Assembly (NCBI RefSeq): GCF_035961655.1
Contig: NZ_CP108393.1
Span: 5,103,001-5,167,000, forward strand
Source: Streptomyces sp. NBC_01317
GTDB lineage: Bacteria; Actinomycetota; Actinomycetes; Streptomycetales; Streptomycetaceae
Reading direction: 5' to 3'
Length of the DNA: 64,000 bases
Below, piece after piece: positions 54,078 to 62,402 of this stretch. Made by a program: the position numbers and the translations under genes. The notes below the pieces were generated by a model. The model made no database searches, was not told the DNA's origin, and was given only the letters and a program-made list of their open reading frames with translations. Every line of letters begins with the position of its first letter. Position 1 is the first letter of the stretch.

Positions 54078-55025
54078 GTGAAGATCCTCCGCAAGATCTC
54101 GTCAGCCGCACGCCGGGCGCAGCCGGGCTCCGGCCGGCCGGCCGCCGCCCCGCGCGGCACCCGGATCCAAGACCTCGACGCGGCGAACCGGGCGACCGCG
54201 GCGGAGGCCGCGCGCGTCCGGCCGGTCACGACCACCGAGATCCTCAACACCCACCGCAAGGCCTTCCCCCACCACGGGTGGGTGGAGATCGACTCGGGCC
54301 TCTGTCCGCCGTTCGTCATGTTCTGCGCGAACGACGAGGCCGTCGCCCTCGACACCGTGTGGAACGGCCGCTTCGGCTACGAGTCGGCGAGCCTCTACCA
54401 CTGGAGCCGTCTCGCCGCCGGCAGCCGTACGGTCCTCGACGTCGGCGCGCACGTCGGCTACTACGCGATGATCGCGGCCCTCTCCGCCCCCAAGGCCAAG
54501 GTGCACGCCTTTGAGCCGGTCCCGCCCATCCACGCCAGGCTGGCCGTCAACCACCGGGTGAACGGCGTCAAGAACCTGGTGCTGCACCAGAAGGGCGTCT
54601 CCGACCACGTGGGGTTCGCGGACATCAACATCCGCTTCCCGCTGGTGAACCTGCTCTCCACCGGCTCCTCCCTGGAGGACTTCACCAAGCCCGTGGCCAG
54701 CGCGATCACCAGCCGGGTGCAGCTGGTCTCCCTGGACGACGCCCTGGGGGACACCCCGATCGACCTGATCAAGATCGATGTCGAGGGCCACGAGCCGAGT
54801 GTCCTCGCCGGGGCCCGGCACCTCCTCAAGCGCGACCGGCCCGTCGTCATCCTCGAAGCGCTCCAGTCGACGCTGCTCGACCAGCTCACCGAGCCCTTCC
54901 GGGACCTCGACTACACCTTCCGCTGGATCTCGGAGTCCGACCGCCGGCTCGTGCCGATCGCCGAGGGACGCCCGGGCAAGAGCCGCAACCTGATCTTCGC
55001 GCCCCGGGAGAAGGAGTACGCCTGA
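54078..55025 (+). CDS. FkbM family methyltransferase
   Basis: A 315-residue SAM methyltransferase of the FkbM type, which O-methylate sugars, polyketides or other hydroxyls. It has VLDVGAHVGYYAMIAAL (SAM motif I), KVHAFEPVPPIHARLAVN, and DLIKIDVEGHEPSVLAGA with the conserved Asp-Val-Glu-Gly-His. The first 40 residues are basic and variable. The start is GTG at 54078 with AAGGAG upstream. There is no linked glycosyltransferase or polyketide gene, so its substrate is open. Confidence 0.9.
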   Translation: MKILRKISSAARRAQPGSGRPAAAPRGTRIQDLDAANRATAAEAARVRPVTTTEILNTHRKAFPHHGWVEIDSGLCPPFVMFCANDEAVALDTVWNGRFGYESASLYHWSRLAAGSRTVLDVGAHVGYYAMIAALSAPKAKVHAFEPVPPIHARLAVNHRVNGVKNLVLHQKGVSDHVGFADINIRFPLVNLLSTGSSLEDFTKPVASAITSRVQLVSLDDALGDTPIDLIKIDVEGHEPSVLAGARHLLKRDRPVVILEALQSTLLDQLTEPFRDLDYTFRWISESDRRLVPIAEGRPGKSRNLIFAPREKEYA

Positions 55026-55157
55026 CCACGGTGCCGTGACCCTGCCCTGACCTTCGGGAGAAGGGCTGCGCCCGACGGCTGCCGCGCTTGCCCGGCTTGC
55101 ATATAGTCATGCAGAGTTGTGTGTGGCTGAATGGATGCCAAAAGGGGGCATGCGCGC

Positions 55158-56798
55158 ATGATGTCGTCCCACCCGCCGTACCCGGTGGCCGCCGCCGTGG
55201 TCGTCCTGGACGGGCAGAGCCTCCCGGTGGCCGACGTCGTGCGGCTGGCCGACGGCGCCGCCCGTCCCGTCCCCGGCACCGACGCGATGAAGCGCGTCGA
55301 GCGGACCTGGGACGTGGCGCGCGAGCTGGCCGCGTCAGGCCGGGTGTACGGGCGGTCCACCGGCGTCGGCGCCAACCGCACCGAGGCCGTGCCGACCGAG
55401 GCCGCCGCCGACCACGGGCTGCGGCTGCTGCGCAGCCACGCCGGGGCCATCGGCGGCACCCTGCCCGCCCGCGAGGTCCGCGCGATGCTGGCCGTACGGG
55501 CCAACCAGCTCCTCGCCGGCGGCGCCGGGCTGCGCCCGACCGTCGTCACCGCGCTCTGCGAGGCGCTGGAGACCGGCGCGTACCCCGTGGTCAACGAATT
55601 CGGGTCCGTCGGTACGGGCGACATCGCGGCCCTCGCCCAGCTGGGCCTCGCCCTCGCCGGTGAACACCCCTGGCGGGGCGGGCGGCCCCCCGAGGCGCAG
55701 CCCCTCGACAACAACGACGCGCTGGCGCTCATCAGCAGCAACGCGCTGACGCTCGGTCAGGCAGCCCTGGCGCTGGACGAGTTGCGGCGCCTCGTGACCG
55801 CCACCGAACTGGTCGCCGCGCTCTCGCTGCTGGCCGTCGACGGCTCGTACGAGACGTTCGCCGAACCGGTCCACGCGGCCCGCCCGCACGCCGGTTCGTA
55901 CGCCGTCGCCGCCGACATGCGGCGGATGCTCGGCGCGCCCGACCGCCCCGCGCCGCCGCTCGGCCGCATCCAGGACCCGTACGGCTTCCGGTGCGTCCCG
56001 CAGATACACGGCCCGGCCAGGGACGCCGCCGACGCGCTGGAGAGCGCGCTGGCCGTCGAGATCAACGCCGCCGCCGAGAACCCGCTGATCGTCCCCGGCA
56101 CGGAGAGCGAGCCGGCGCCCGCCGCGTACCACCACGGCGGCTTCTACCTCGCCCAACTGGCCCTGGCCCTGGACCACTTCCGGCTCTCGCTCGTCCAGAC
56201 CGCCCGGCTGTCCACCTCCCGCCTCGCCGCCCTGAACGAGCCCGCCTTCACCCGGCTGCGGCCCTTCCTCGCCGACGCCGAGCCCGCCAGCTCCGGCGTG
56301 ATGATCCTGGAGTACGCGGCGGGCGCGGCGCTGGGCGATCTGCGGGCCTACTCCGCGCCGGCCTCCCTCGGCCACACCGTCCTTTCCCGGGGCGTCGAGG
56401 AGCAGGCCAGCTTCGCCTCGCTCGCCGCCCGCCAGACGCTCCGCGCGGCCGGTGCGTACCGGCTGGTCGTCGGTTGCGAACTGGTCGCCGCCGTGCGGGC
56501 GTTGCGGCAGCGCGGACTGCGGCCCGAGGCCGGGCTGCTGGTGGGGCGGGCCTTCGAGCTGGCGGAGTCCGTACTCCAGGAGTCGTTCGCCGACCGGCCC
56601 TTGACCGATGATGTGACGGGGGCCGCCGCGCTGCTCGACCGGTTCACCGACCTGGCGGCGGACGCGGGGGGCCGTACGGCACGGGCGACGCCCCGTACAA
56701 CAGCCGTACCCGCCAACGCCGTTCCGACGTCCGTCCAGCCGCCCGTCCCGCCGCCCGTCGGGCCGCCCGACCCGGACCCGAGAAGGGGGATCGCGTGA
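55158..56798 (+). CDS. Aromatic amino acid lyase homologue with altered MIO triad
   Basis: A 546-residue protein of the histidine/phenylalanine ammonia-lyase superfamily: GRVYGRSTGVGANR (64-73) matches the YG-TGFG region, NNNDALALISSNALTLGQAALAL and INAAAENPLIV are the usual core. The catalytic prosthetic group normally forms from Ala-Ser-Gly in GSVGASGDL; here the stretch reads GSVGTGDIAAL (149-159), so the Ser is missing or replaced by Thr and the loop is one residue shorter. The C-terminus is Pro-rich. Start ATG 55158. The downstream RpiR gene overlaps by 4 bp. Confidence 0.85.
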   Translation: MMSSHPPYPVAAAVVVLDGQSLPVADVVRLADGAARPVPGTDAMKRVERTWDVARELAASGRVYGRSTGVGANRTEAVPTEAAADHGLRLLRSHAGAIGGTLPAREVRAMLAVRANQLLAGGAGLRPTVVTALCEALETGAYPVVNEFGSVGTGDIAALAQLGLALAGEHPWRGGRPPEAQPLDNNDALALISSNALTLGQAALALDELRRLVTATELVAALSLLAVDGSYETFAEPVHAARPHAGSYAVAADMRRMLGAPDRPAPPLGRIQDPYGFRCVPQIHGPARDAADALESALAVEINAAAENPLIVPGTESEPAPAAYHHGGFYLAQLALALDHFRLSLVQTARLSTSRLAALNEPAFTRLRPFLADAEPASSGVMILEYAAGAALGDLRAYSAPASLGHTVLSRGVEEQASFASLAARQTLRAAGAYRLVVGCELVAAVRALRQRGLRPEAGLLVGRAFELAESVLQESFADRPLTDDVTGAAALLDRFTDLAADAGGRTARATPRTTAVPANAVPTSVQPPVPPPVGPPDPDPRRGIA

Positions 56799-57631
56799 GC
56801 GACAGCCCTGCCGCCCGACTCCAGCAGCTCTTCGAGGGCCACCGCCTCACCCCCACCCAGCGGCGCATCGCGCACAGCATGGTGCGCCGGGCCGGGGACG
56901 TGCCCTTCCTGTCGAGCGTCGAACTCGCCGAACTGGCCGGGGTCAGCCAGCCGTCCGTCACCCGCTTCGCCGTCGCGCTCGGCTTCGACGGCTACCCGGC
57001 GCTGCGCAAGCACCTGCGCGAGGTCGCGCCCACCGAGCAGGACGCGGGGGCGGCCCCGTACAACGAGTACCAGCAGGCCGTGCTGGGCGAGATCGAGAAT
57101 CTCCGGCATCTGGCCGAGCTGCTCGCGGACCCGGCGCCGGTCGAGCGCGCCGGCCGGCTCCTCGCCGCCTCCCGCCCGCTGCCGGTGCTCGGGCTGCGGG
57201 CCGCCTCCTCGCAGGCGCGCGGCTTCTCCTACTTCGCGGCCAAGGTCCATCCGGACGTACGGCTGCTGGACGAGGGCGGCACGATGCTCGCCGACCGGAT
57301 CGACACGGCGAGGAGCGCGGGCGCGAGCGCCCTGCTCTGTTTCGCGCTGCCGCGCCACCCCAAGGAGGTCGTCGAGGCACTCACGTACGCGCGCGCGGCG
57401 GGGCTGACGGTGGTGACCGTGGCCGACTCCGCGTTCGCGCCGGTCGCCAAGCACAGCGACCTGCTGATCCCGGCGGCCGTCGGCACGGGCCTCGCCTTCG
57501 ACACGGCCTGCGCGCCGATGCTGCTGGGGCGGGTCCTACTGGAGGCGATGTGCGACCACCTGCCGGAGGCGCAGACGCGGCTGGAGGAGTTCGACGCGGG
57601 GGCGGCGGCGCGGGGGCTGTTCGTGGAGTAG
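56795..57631 (+). CDS. MurR/RpiR family regulator with SIS domain
   Basis: A 278-residue regulator: N-terminal RpiR helix-turn-helix (LSSVELAELAGVSQPSVTRFAVALGF, about 34-70) and a C-terminal SIS sugar-phosphate domain (RPLPVLGLRAASSQARGFSYFAAK; SALLCFALPRHPKEVVEAL). The GTG start overlaps the lyase-like gene stop by 4 bp, so the two are cotranscribed, and this regulator likely controls that operon in response to a small sugar-phosphate-like ligand. Such RpiR genes lie beside lyase-like genes in other Streptomyces, as I recall. Confidence 0.9.
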   Translation: MSDSPAARLQQLFEGHRLTPTQRRIAHSMVRRAGDVPFLSSVELAELAGVSQPSVTRFAVALGFDGYPALRKHLREVAPTEQDAGAAPYNEYQQAVLGEIENLRHLAELLADPAPVERAGRLLAASRPLPVLGLRAASSQARGFSYFAAKVHPDVRLLDEGGTMLADRIDTARSAGASALLCFALPRHPKEVVEALTYARAAGLTVVTVADSAFAPVAKHSDLLIPAAVGTGLAFDTACAPMLLGRVLLEAMCDHLPEAQTRLEEFDAGAAARGLFVE

Positions 57632-57746
57632 GCCGCCCTTGGGGCGACCGGTTGAGAACCGATCGGTTCCCGGCGATCGGTTCTCAGAAAATGTTCAGGA
57701 AGTCCTATTAATCTCCCCGCCACACACAGGCGTGAGGAGGCGGATC

Positions 57747-58325
57747 GTGGGGCGTGCGGGACGCGGTGGACAATCGCTGGTGAGGGTCGCGGTGGTCGTA
57801 CGGGCCGGTGCGGTCCCGCTCTGGTGGCTCGGGTTGGCCGCCGCCGGGATCGGGCTGCTGATCCCCGGTCTGACCGGGCGCAGGATCGGCGTCTACGCGG
57901 GTGCGGCGCTGTTCGTCGTCTCTGCGGCGGCCGTGGTGCTCGTACGCCGCCGCAAGTACACGGCCTGGGCGGAACGCGCCTCGCGCGCGGGCAGGTTCGA
58001 CGTCCTCCAGGACCGCGCCGTGACGCTGCGGAACTGGCGGCGCGCCCATGTCTGGTGGCTGGTGGGCGCGTTCGCCGCCGCCGTCGGCAGCTCCTTCGCG
58101 GTGCCGGTCGTCGCGGGCGCGGTCCTGGCGGGCGCGGGGGTGGGACTGTGGCTCAAGGCGGCCTGGCTGGGCCGCCTGGAGCGGCGGGACGACGCGCTGC
58201 TGTGGGTACGTACGGACTGGGCCGGCTCGGGCCGTCCCGCCGGCAAACGCGTCAAGGGCTACCGCACCACCGGAACCGGCGCGGGCGACGCGGTGCCGGG
58301 CGGGGGCCGGCGCCACCACCCCTGA
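57747..58325 (+). CDS. Membrane protein of unknown function
   Basis: A 192-residue protein with two pairs of hydrophobic helices (VPLWWLGLAAAGIGLLIPGL and GVYAGAALFVVSAAAVVLV; AHVWWLVGAFAAAVGSSFAVPVV and AVLAGAGVGLWL), a conserved-looking RRRKYTAWAERASRAGRF loop and a basic Gly-rich tail. GTG 57747 follows GGAGG (6 nt). No family recognised. Confidence 0.75.
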   Translation: MGRAGRGGQSLVRVAVVVRAGAVPLWWLGLAAAGIGLLIPGLTGRRIGVYAGAALFVVSAAAVVLVRRRKYTAWAERASRAGRFDVLQDRAVTLRNWRRAHVWWLVGAFAAAVGSSFAVPVVAGAVLAGAGVGLWLKAAWLGRLERRDDALLWVRTDWAGSGRPAGKRVKGYRTTGTGAGDAVPGGGRRHHP

Positions 58326-58755
58326 CCGGGGCGCCCCTCGCTGCCGCTGGGCCCCTTCCCGGGGCGTGGCTTTTCATGGCGCGGCCGCTCCCAAAACCCG
58401 CGCGCGCCGCTCGCTCGCTCCGCCCCCCACCGACCTCTCTTGTGCCGCTTTCGAGGACACATCCGGGACGTCCCCCACCCCTGCCTCCCGTGCGGCGCCC
58501 ACCCGCGCTTCCCGTGCGGCCTCCGCCCGTTTCCCCCGGGCCGTGCCCGCCCGTACTTGCCGGGTCATGCCCGGCGGTTCTTGCCGGGCGGTCTCCGCCT
58601 GTTTCCTCCGGACGGCTCCCGCCCGTGCTTCCCGGGCCGTGTCCGGTGGCGCTCCCCGGGCGACCTCCGCCCGCGCCTCCCGGGCCGTGCCCGCTCGTAC
58701 GCCTCCCGGGCCGCGCCCGCTCGTACTCCCCGGGCCGTGCCCCGCGCCGCCGCCC
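58326..58755. repeat. Degenerate GC-rich tandem repeats between genes
   Basis: A 430-bp gap with irregular repeats of about 24-27 bp built on TCCCGGGCCGTGCCCGC, e.g. near 58635, 58680, 58705 and 58730. The minus-strand frame would read as repeats of AREARA without a ribosome site, so I do not call a gene. It abuts the end of the MFS gene and may be an expanded or decayed tail. Confidence 0.65.
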
Positions 58756-59970
58756 CTACCCCCTCGCACCGCGCCCCGCCGTGCGCATCCCCACCCACGC
58801 CGCCAGCACCGCCACGCACCCCGTGAAGATCAGGCCCACGGTCCGCAGGTCCAGCAGGAGCGAGAGTGCGCCGACGCCGATCACCGGCAGCGAGATGCCG
58901 ATGTAGGCGATGACGAAGAACGCCGAGATCGTGCCCGCGCGCTGGGCCGGTGGTGCCGCCGCGCCGATGGAGGTGACGGCGGCCCGGAAGGCCAGGCCCT
59001 GGCCCAGGCCCCCGACGACCGCGCCCGCCACCAGTAGTCCCAGCGACTCCGCCGCCAGTGACGCCGCGACCAGGGCCAGCCCGCCCACCAGGACAAAACT
59101 GCCCAGCGGCAGCGCCCTGCGTCCGCCGACCCAGCCCATCGCGAGCTGTCCCAGCGTCGAGGCCAGGAAGGTGGAGAAGACCACCGCGCCCACCACCGCG
59201 AGGTTGTCCTCGTGCAGCGTCTGGGCCGCGAAGCTCGGGGCGACCGAGCTGAACAGTCCCAGCAGCGCGAAGCCGGCGAACGCGGCGAGCGCGGCAGGGC
59301 CGAACACCCCGTGGACCTCGGGCGGGACCACCAGGCCTTGCGGGGTCAGCGGGGGCCACCGCCGTACGCGGCCCGCCTTCCCGTCCCCGGCGGGTGCCTG
59401 CCGTTTCACGCTCTCCGGCAGCAGCAGTGTCAGGCAGGCCGCCATCGCCAGCAGTACGAGGTGGACCAGGAACGGCAGCCGCAGGGGGTGTGTCGCGTAC
59501 TCGGCCAGCAGCCCGGCCAGCAGCGGCCCGCAGCCGAGCCCGCCCATGTTGGCGGCGGTCGCCGCGAGGCCCGCGCGCGCCTTGTGCGCGGGGGAGGCCA
59601 GTTCCAGCACGGTCGCGGTGGCCGAGCCGCTGAACAGACCGGCCGAGAACCCCGACAGCAGGCGGCCCACGAAGAGCAGGCCCAGCCCGCCCTCGAACAG
59701 GAAACACAGCGCGCTCGCCGCCGACAGCCCCACCGCGATCAGCAGGACCGGCTTCCGGCCCACCTTGTCGGAGTAGTTCCCCGCGAACAGCAGGACCGCG
59801 ATCACGCCCACCGCGTAGACGGCGTAGACCACCGTCACGATGAACTCGGAGAAGCCCAGCTCCTCGCGGTACAGCCCGTACAACGGGGTGGGCAGCGTGG
59901 TGCCCGCCATACCGATGGCGAACACCGCCGCGGCCGCCGGGTAGCCGAGGTGTCGTGGTGTGATCCGCAT
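58756..59970 (-). CDS. MFS transporter
   Basis: A 404-residue transporter with about 12 helices. Motif A-like NYSDKVGRKPVLLIAVGL and the first helix (AVFAIGMAGTTLPTPLYGLY) mark the drug-efflux-like MFS group. The start is ATG at 59970. It may form a unit with the hydrolase gene 70 bp upstream on the same strand. Substrate unknown. Confidence 0.88.
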   Translation of the reverse strand: MRITPRHLGYPAAAAVFAIGMAGTTLPTPLYGLYREELGFSEFIVTVVYAVYAVGVIAVLLFAGNYSDKVGRKPVLLIAVGLSAASALCFLFEGGLGLLFVGRLLSGFSAGLFSGSATATVLELASPAHKARAGLAATAANMGGLGCGPLLAGLLAEYATHPLRLPFLVHLVLLAMAACLTLLLPESVKRQAPAGDGKAGRVRRWPPLTPQGLVVPPEVHGVFGPAALAAFAGFALLGLFSSVAPSFAAQTLHEDNLAVVGAVVFSTFLASTLGQLAMGWVGGRRALPLGSFVLVGGLALVAASLAAESLGLLVAGAVVGGLGQGLAFRAAVTSIGAAAPPAQRAGTISAFFVIAYIGISLPVIGVGALSLLLDLRTVGLIFTGCVAVLAAWVGMRTAGRGARG

Positions 59971-60039
59971 GGGTCCCAGGATGCGCGGAATCGGCCCGGC
60001 CGACGGGCTCCGCCACGGGGCGTGGCCGACGGGCGGCTC

Positions 60040-60717
60040 TTACGCCTCCGTGCGGTACGCCTCCAGCCGGTCGGCCAGTTCCCGGGGGTGGCCGAGCATC
60101 GGGCAGTGGTCGCCGGGCATCTCGTCGGGAGTGATGCCGAGCCGCTCCCGCACGATCCCCCGCATGTACGCGGCGGGGAAGAAGCGGTCGTCCCGGGGCA
60201 GCAGGAACCTCGTCGGCACGTCCGGCCACGCGGCCAGCGGCCAGGGCTTCATGAAGGGGGTGGCCGACTGGGGACGCGCGTGTTCCTGGGCCTGCGCGGC
60301 CAGCCCCGGCGGGGTGTTGTGGTGGAACAGGGCGATGTTGTCGTCAGGATCCCTGCCGTCCCGTTCATCCTGCTCGCGCCGGGCCTGCTCGTAACCCGTG
60401 TTGCCCCACCACTCGCCCGGGCTCTCACCCGGCGCCGGGATCTGCGCCTGGAGCAGCACCAACAGGTCGACCGGCACGCGGTCGCACACCAGCGGGGCGG
60501 TGAACCCGCCGAAGGAGTGGGCCACCACGATCAGATCCGTACGGTCACCGATGGCGCCGACCGCCGTGTCGGTGTACTCGGCCAGCCCGGCCGTGTCGTC
60601 GTCGCACGGCAGGTCCACCGCCACCACGTCCTGGCCCCGCCCGCGCAGCTCGGCCTCCAGCAGGTGCCAGTACCACGTGTCGGTTCCGGCGCCGGGAAGC
60701 AGTATGTACGTGGCCAT
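60040..60717 (-). CDS. Alpha/beta hydrolase
   Basis: A 225-residue hydrolase: YILLPGAGTDTWYWHLLEAEL (oxyanion side), nucleophile elbow AHSFGG, ETPLVCDRVP-like cap, and a late His in PGDHCPMLGHP. It resembles esterases/hydrolases of the AB hydrolase_1/6 group. It is 2 bp from the PLP decarboxylase gene upstream on the same strand, so the two are coexpressed. The substrate is not evident. Confidence 0.88.
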   Translation of the reverse strand: MATYILLPGAGTDTWYWHLLEAELRGRGQDVVAVDLPCDDDTAGLAEYTDTAVGAIGDRTDLIVVAHSFGGFTAPLVCDRVPVDLLVLLQAQIPAPGESPGEWWGNTGYEQARREQDERDGRDPDDNIALFHHNTPPGLAAQAQEHARPQSATPFMKPWPLAAWPDVPTRFLLPRDDRFFPAAYMRGIVRERLGITPDEMPGDHCPMLGHPRELADRLEAYRTEA

Positions 60718-60719
60718 CG

Positions 60720-62315
60720 TCAGAGGCTCCTTGGTGGGGTGTCGCGATCCGTGTGCGATGCGTCCGCGCGCAGTGCGTCCGCGTGCGGTCCGCCCGACTC
60801 GGCGACGATCTCCTCGACCGTCTGGGGAGTCCGTACGGTAGCGAAGCGCACCCCGTCGATGCCGTCGTCGCCGTCGATGCCGCTGCCGCCGCCGGAGGAC
60901 CGTACAAAACCGTAGATCCCCGGCCGGGCCAGGCTGTTGTACGCGTAGTGGTTCGTGAAGTAGTACGCGCCGGTGTCGAGCGCGGCCACCAGGTCCCCCT
61001 GCCCCAGCAGCGGCAGGGCCCGGTTCTCGGCGAGGAGGTCGCCCGCGAAGCAGGCGGGTCCCGCGACGTCCTGCGCCACGACCTGGGCCGTGCTCGGGCG
61101 GCCCTCGGCGTCGTACGCGGCGAGGCGCAACGGCCAGGAGGCGGGGTCGTAGACCGTACGGGTGGCGAGCTGGGCGCCCGCGTGGGTGACCGCGATCGGG
61201 CGGCCGCCCGCGGACTTGGCGTACTCGACGCGGGCCAGGACCGTGCCGTGCTTGGCGAGCAGCGAGCGGCCGAACTCGGTGACCAGGCCGTACCTGCCGT
61301 CGAACAGCCCGGGGACGGTGTCCCGCAGCAGCCGCGCGTAGGTGGCGTACGTCGGGGTTTCCTCGTCGGAGGCGAAGTTGACCGGGAGCCCGCCGCCGAG
61401 GTCCAGGGTGTCGATCTGCTGCCGGCCGACGGCCGCGTTGATCTCCTCGGCCAGTTCGTACGCCGCCCGCACACCCTGTGCCATCAGCTCCAGCGGGACG
61501 CCCTGCGAGCCGGTGTGGGTGTGCAGCCGGGTGAGCCAGGGGCGGTCGAGGCAGGCGCGGACGACCCAGGCGCGGGACCCCTCGTCGCGGAGCGCGACAC
61601 CGAACTTGGACGTCGCGGTGGCGGTGGACAGCGCGCCGATGGAACCGCCGCCGACCTGGGGGTTGACGCGCAGGCCGAGGGGGGAGCGGGTACCCGGGGA
61701 GAGCGAGGGGACGAGCGCGTCGAGGCGGCCCAGCTCCTGCGGGTTGTCGGCGTTGACCGCGATGCCGAGGGCGAGGGCCTCGCGCAGCTCGGCGGTGGTC
61801 TTGGCGGGGGAGTCGAGGACGGTGTGCTCGGCCCCTACGCCCGCGGCCCTGGCCAGCGCCAGCTCGCCGGGGCTCGCGACCTCGGCGCCGATGCCCTCGT
61901 CGTTCAGCAGCCGCAGGACCGGCACCAGCGGGGTGGCCTTCACGGCGAAGGCGTGCAGGACGGCGGTGCCCGGGGCGGTGACCTCGGCGAACGCGGTACG
62001 GAGCGCGGCGGCGGAGGCGCGGATGCCGGCCACGTCGAGCAGGGCGATCACGGGCTGGTCCTCGGTGAGCAGCCCTTGTGCGACGGCGGCCCGCACGGCA
62101 CGGTCGCGCCGGGCGGGCGCGTCACCGTCCCGGTCCCGATCGCTGTCCCGGCCGTGGTGGTGGTCGCTGTCCTGATCGTGGTCGTGGTCGTTCTCGCGGT
62201 CCAGGCCCATGGATGCCAGCCAATCATCGTTGTCGGCCGCTTGCCGTCGATTTGCGGTCGATCTGCCCCCGATCGGGCCGCGTGCGCCCCGCGCCTGTTG
62301 ACTACAACTATTCAT
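60720..62315 (-). CDS. PLP-dependent decarboxylase, ornithine/diaminopimelate type
   Basis: A 531-residue fold-type III PLP enzyme. The PLP Lys is in FAVKATPLVPVL; GLRVNPQVGGG, LDLGGGLPV (phosphate loop), and late Cys/Asp active-site segments GPACFAGDLLAEN and YYFTNHYAYNSL are present. Such enzymes decarboxylate basic amino acids or diaminopimelate. The N-terminal segment (residues about 40-64) is an odd His/Asp repeat, DHDHDQDSDHHHGRDSDRDR. Start ATG 62315 is uncertain, because a dyad (CTATTCA 62308-62314, TGAATAG 62328-62334) overlaps it; ATG 62210 is an alternative. Confidence 0.85.
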   Translation of the reverse strand: MNSCSQQARGARGPIGGRSTANRRQAADNDDWLASMGLDRENDHDHDQDSDHHHGRDSDRDRDGDAPARRDRAVRAAVAQGLLTEDQPVIALLDVAGIRASAAALRTAFAEVTAPGTAVLHAFAVKATPLVPVLRLLNDEGIGAEVASPGELALARAAGVGAEHTVLDSPAKTTAELREALALGIAVNADNPQELGRLDALVPSLSPGTRSPLGLRVNPQVGGGSIGALSTATATSKFGVALRDEGSRAWVVRACLDRPWLTRLHTHTGSQGVPLELMAQGVRAAYELAEEINAAVGRQQIDTLDLGGGLPVNFASDEETPTYATYARLLRDTVPGLFDGRYGLVTEFGRSLLAKHGTVLARVEYAKSAGGRPIAVTHAGAQLATRTVYDPASWPLRLAAYDAEGRPSTAQVVAQDVAGPACFAGDLLAENRALPLLGQGDLVAALDTGAYYFTNHYAYNSLARPGIYGFVRSSGGGSGIDGDDGIDGVRFATVRTPQTVEEIVAESGGPHADALRADASHTDRDTPPRSL

Positions 62316-62402
62316 CCGTCCAGGATGTGAATAGATCGGCCAACATGACGTGCACGGCCCACGCGATCCACTGTGCACCACCCCCATGGAGGAGGCACCG
62401 CC

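Noticed and set aside
58374..58769. Minus-strand gene for a 131-residue Ala/Arg-rich protein
   Set aside because: No ribosome site, overlaps the end region of the MFS gene and consists of decayed tandem repeats.
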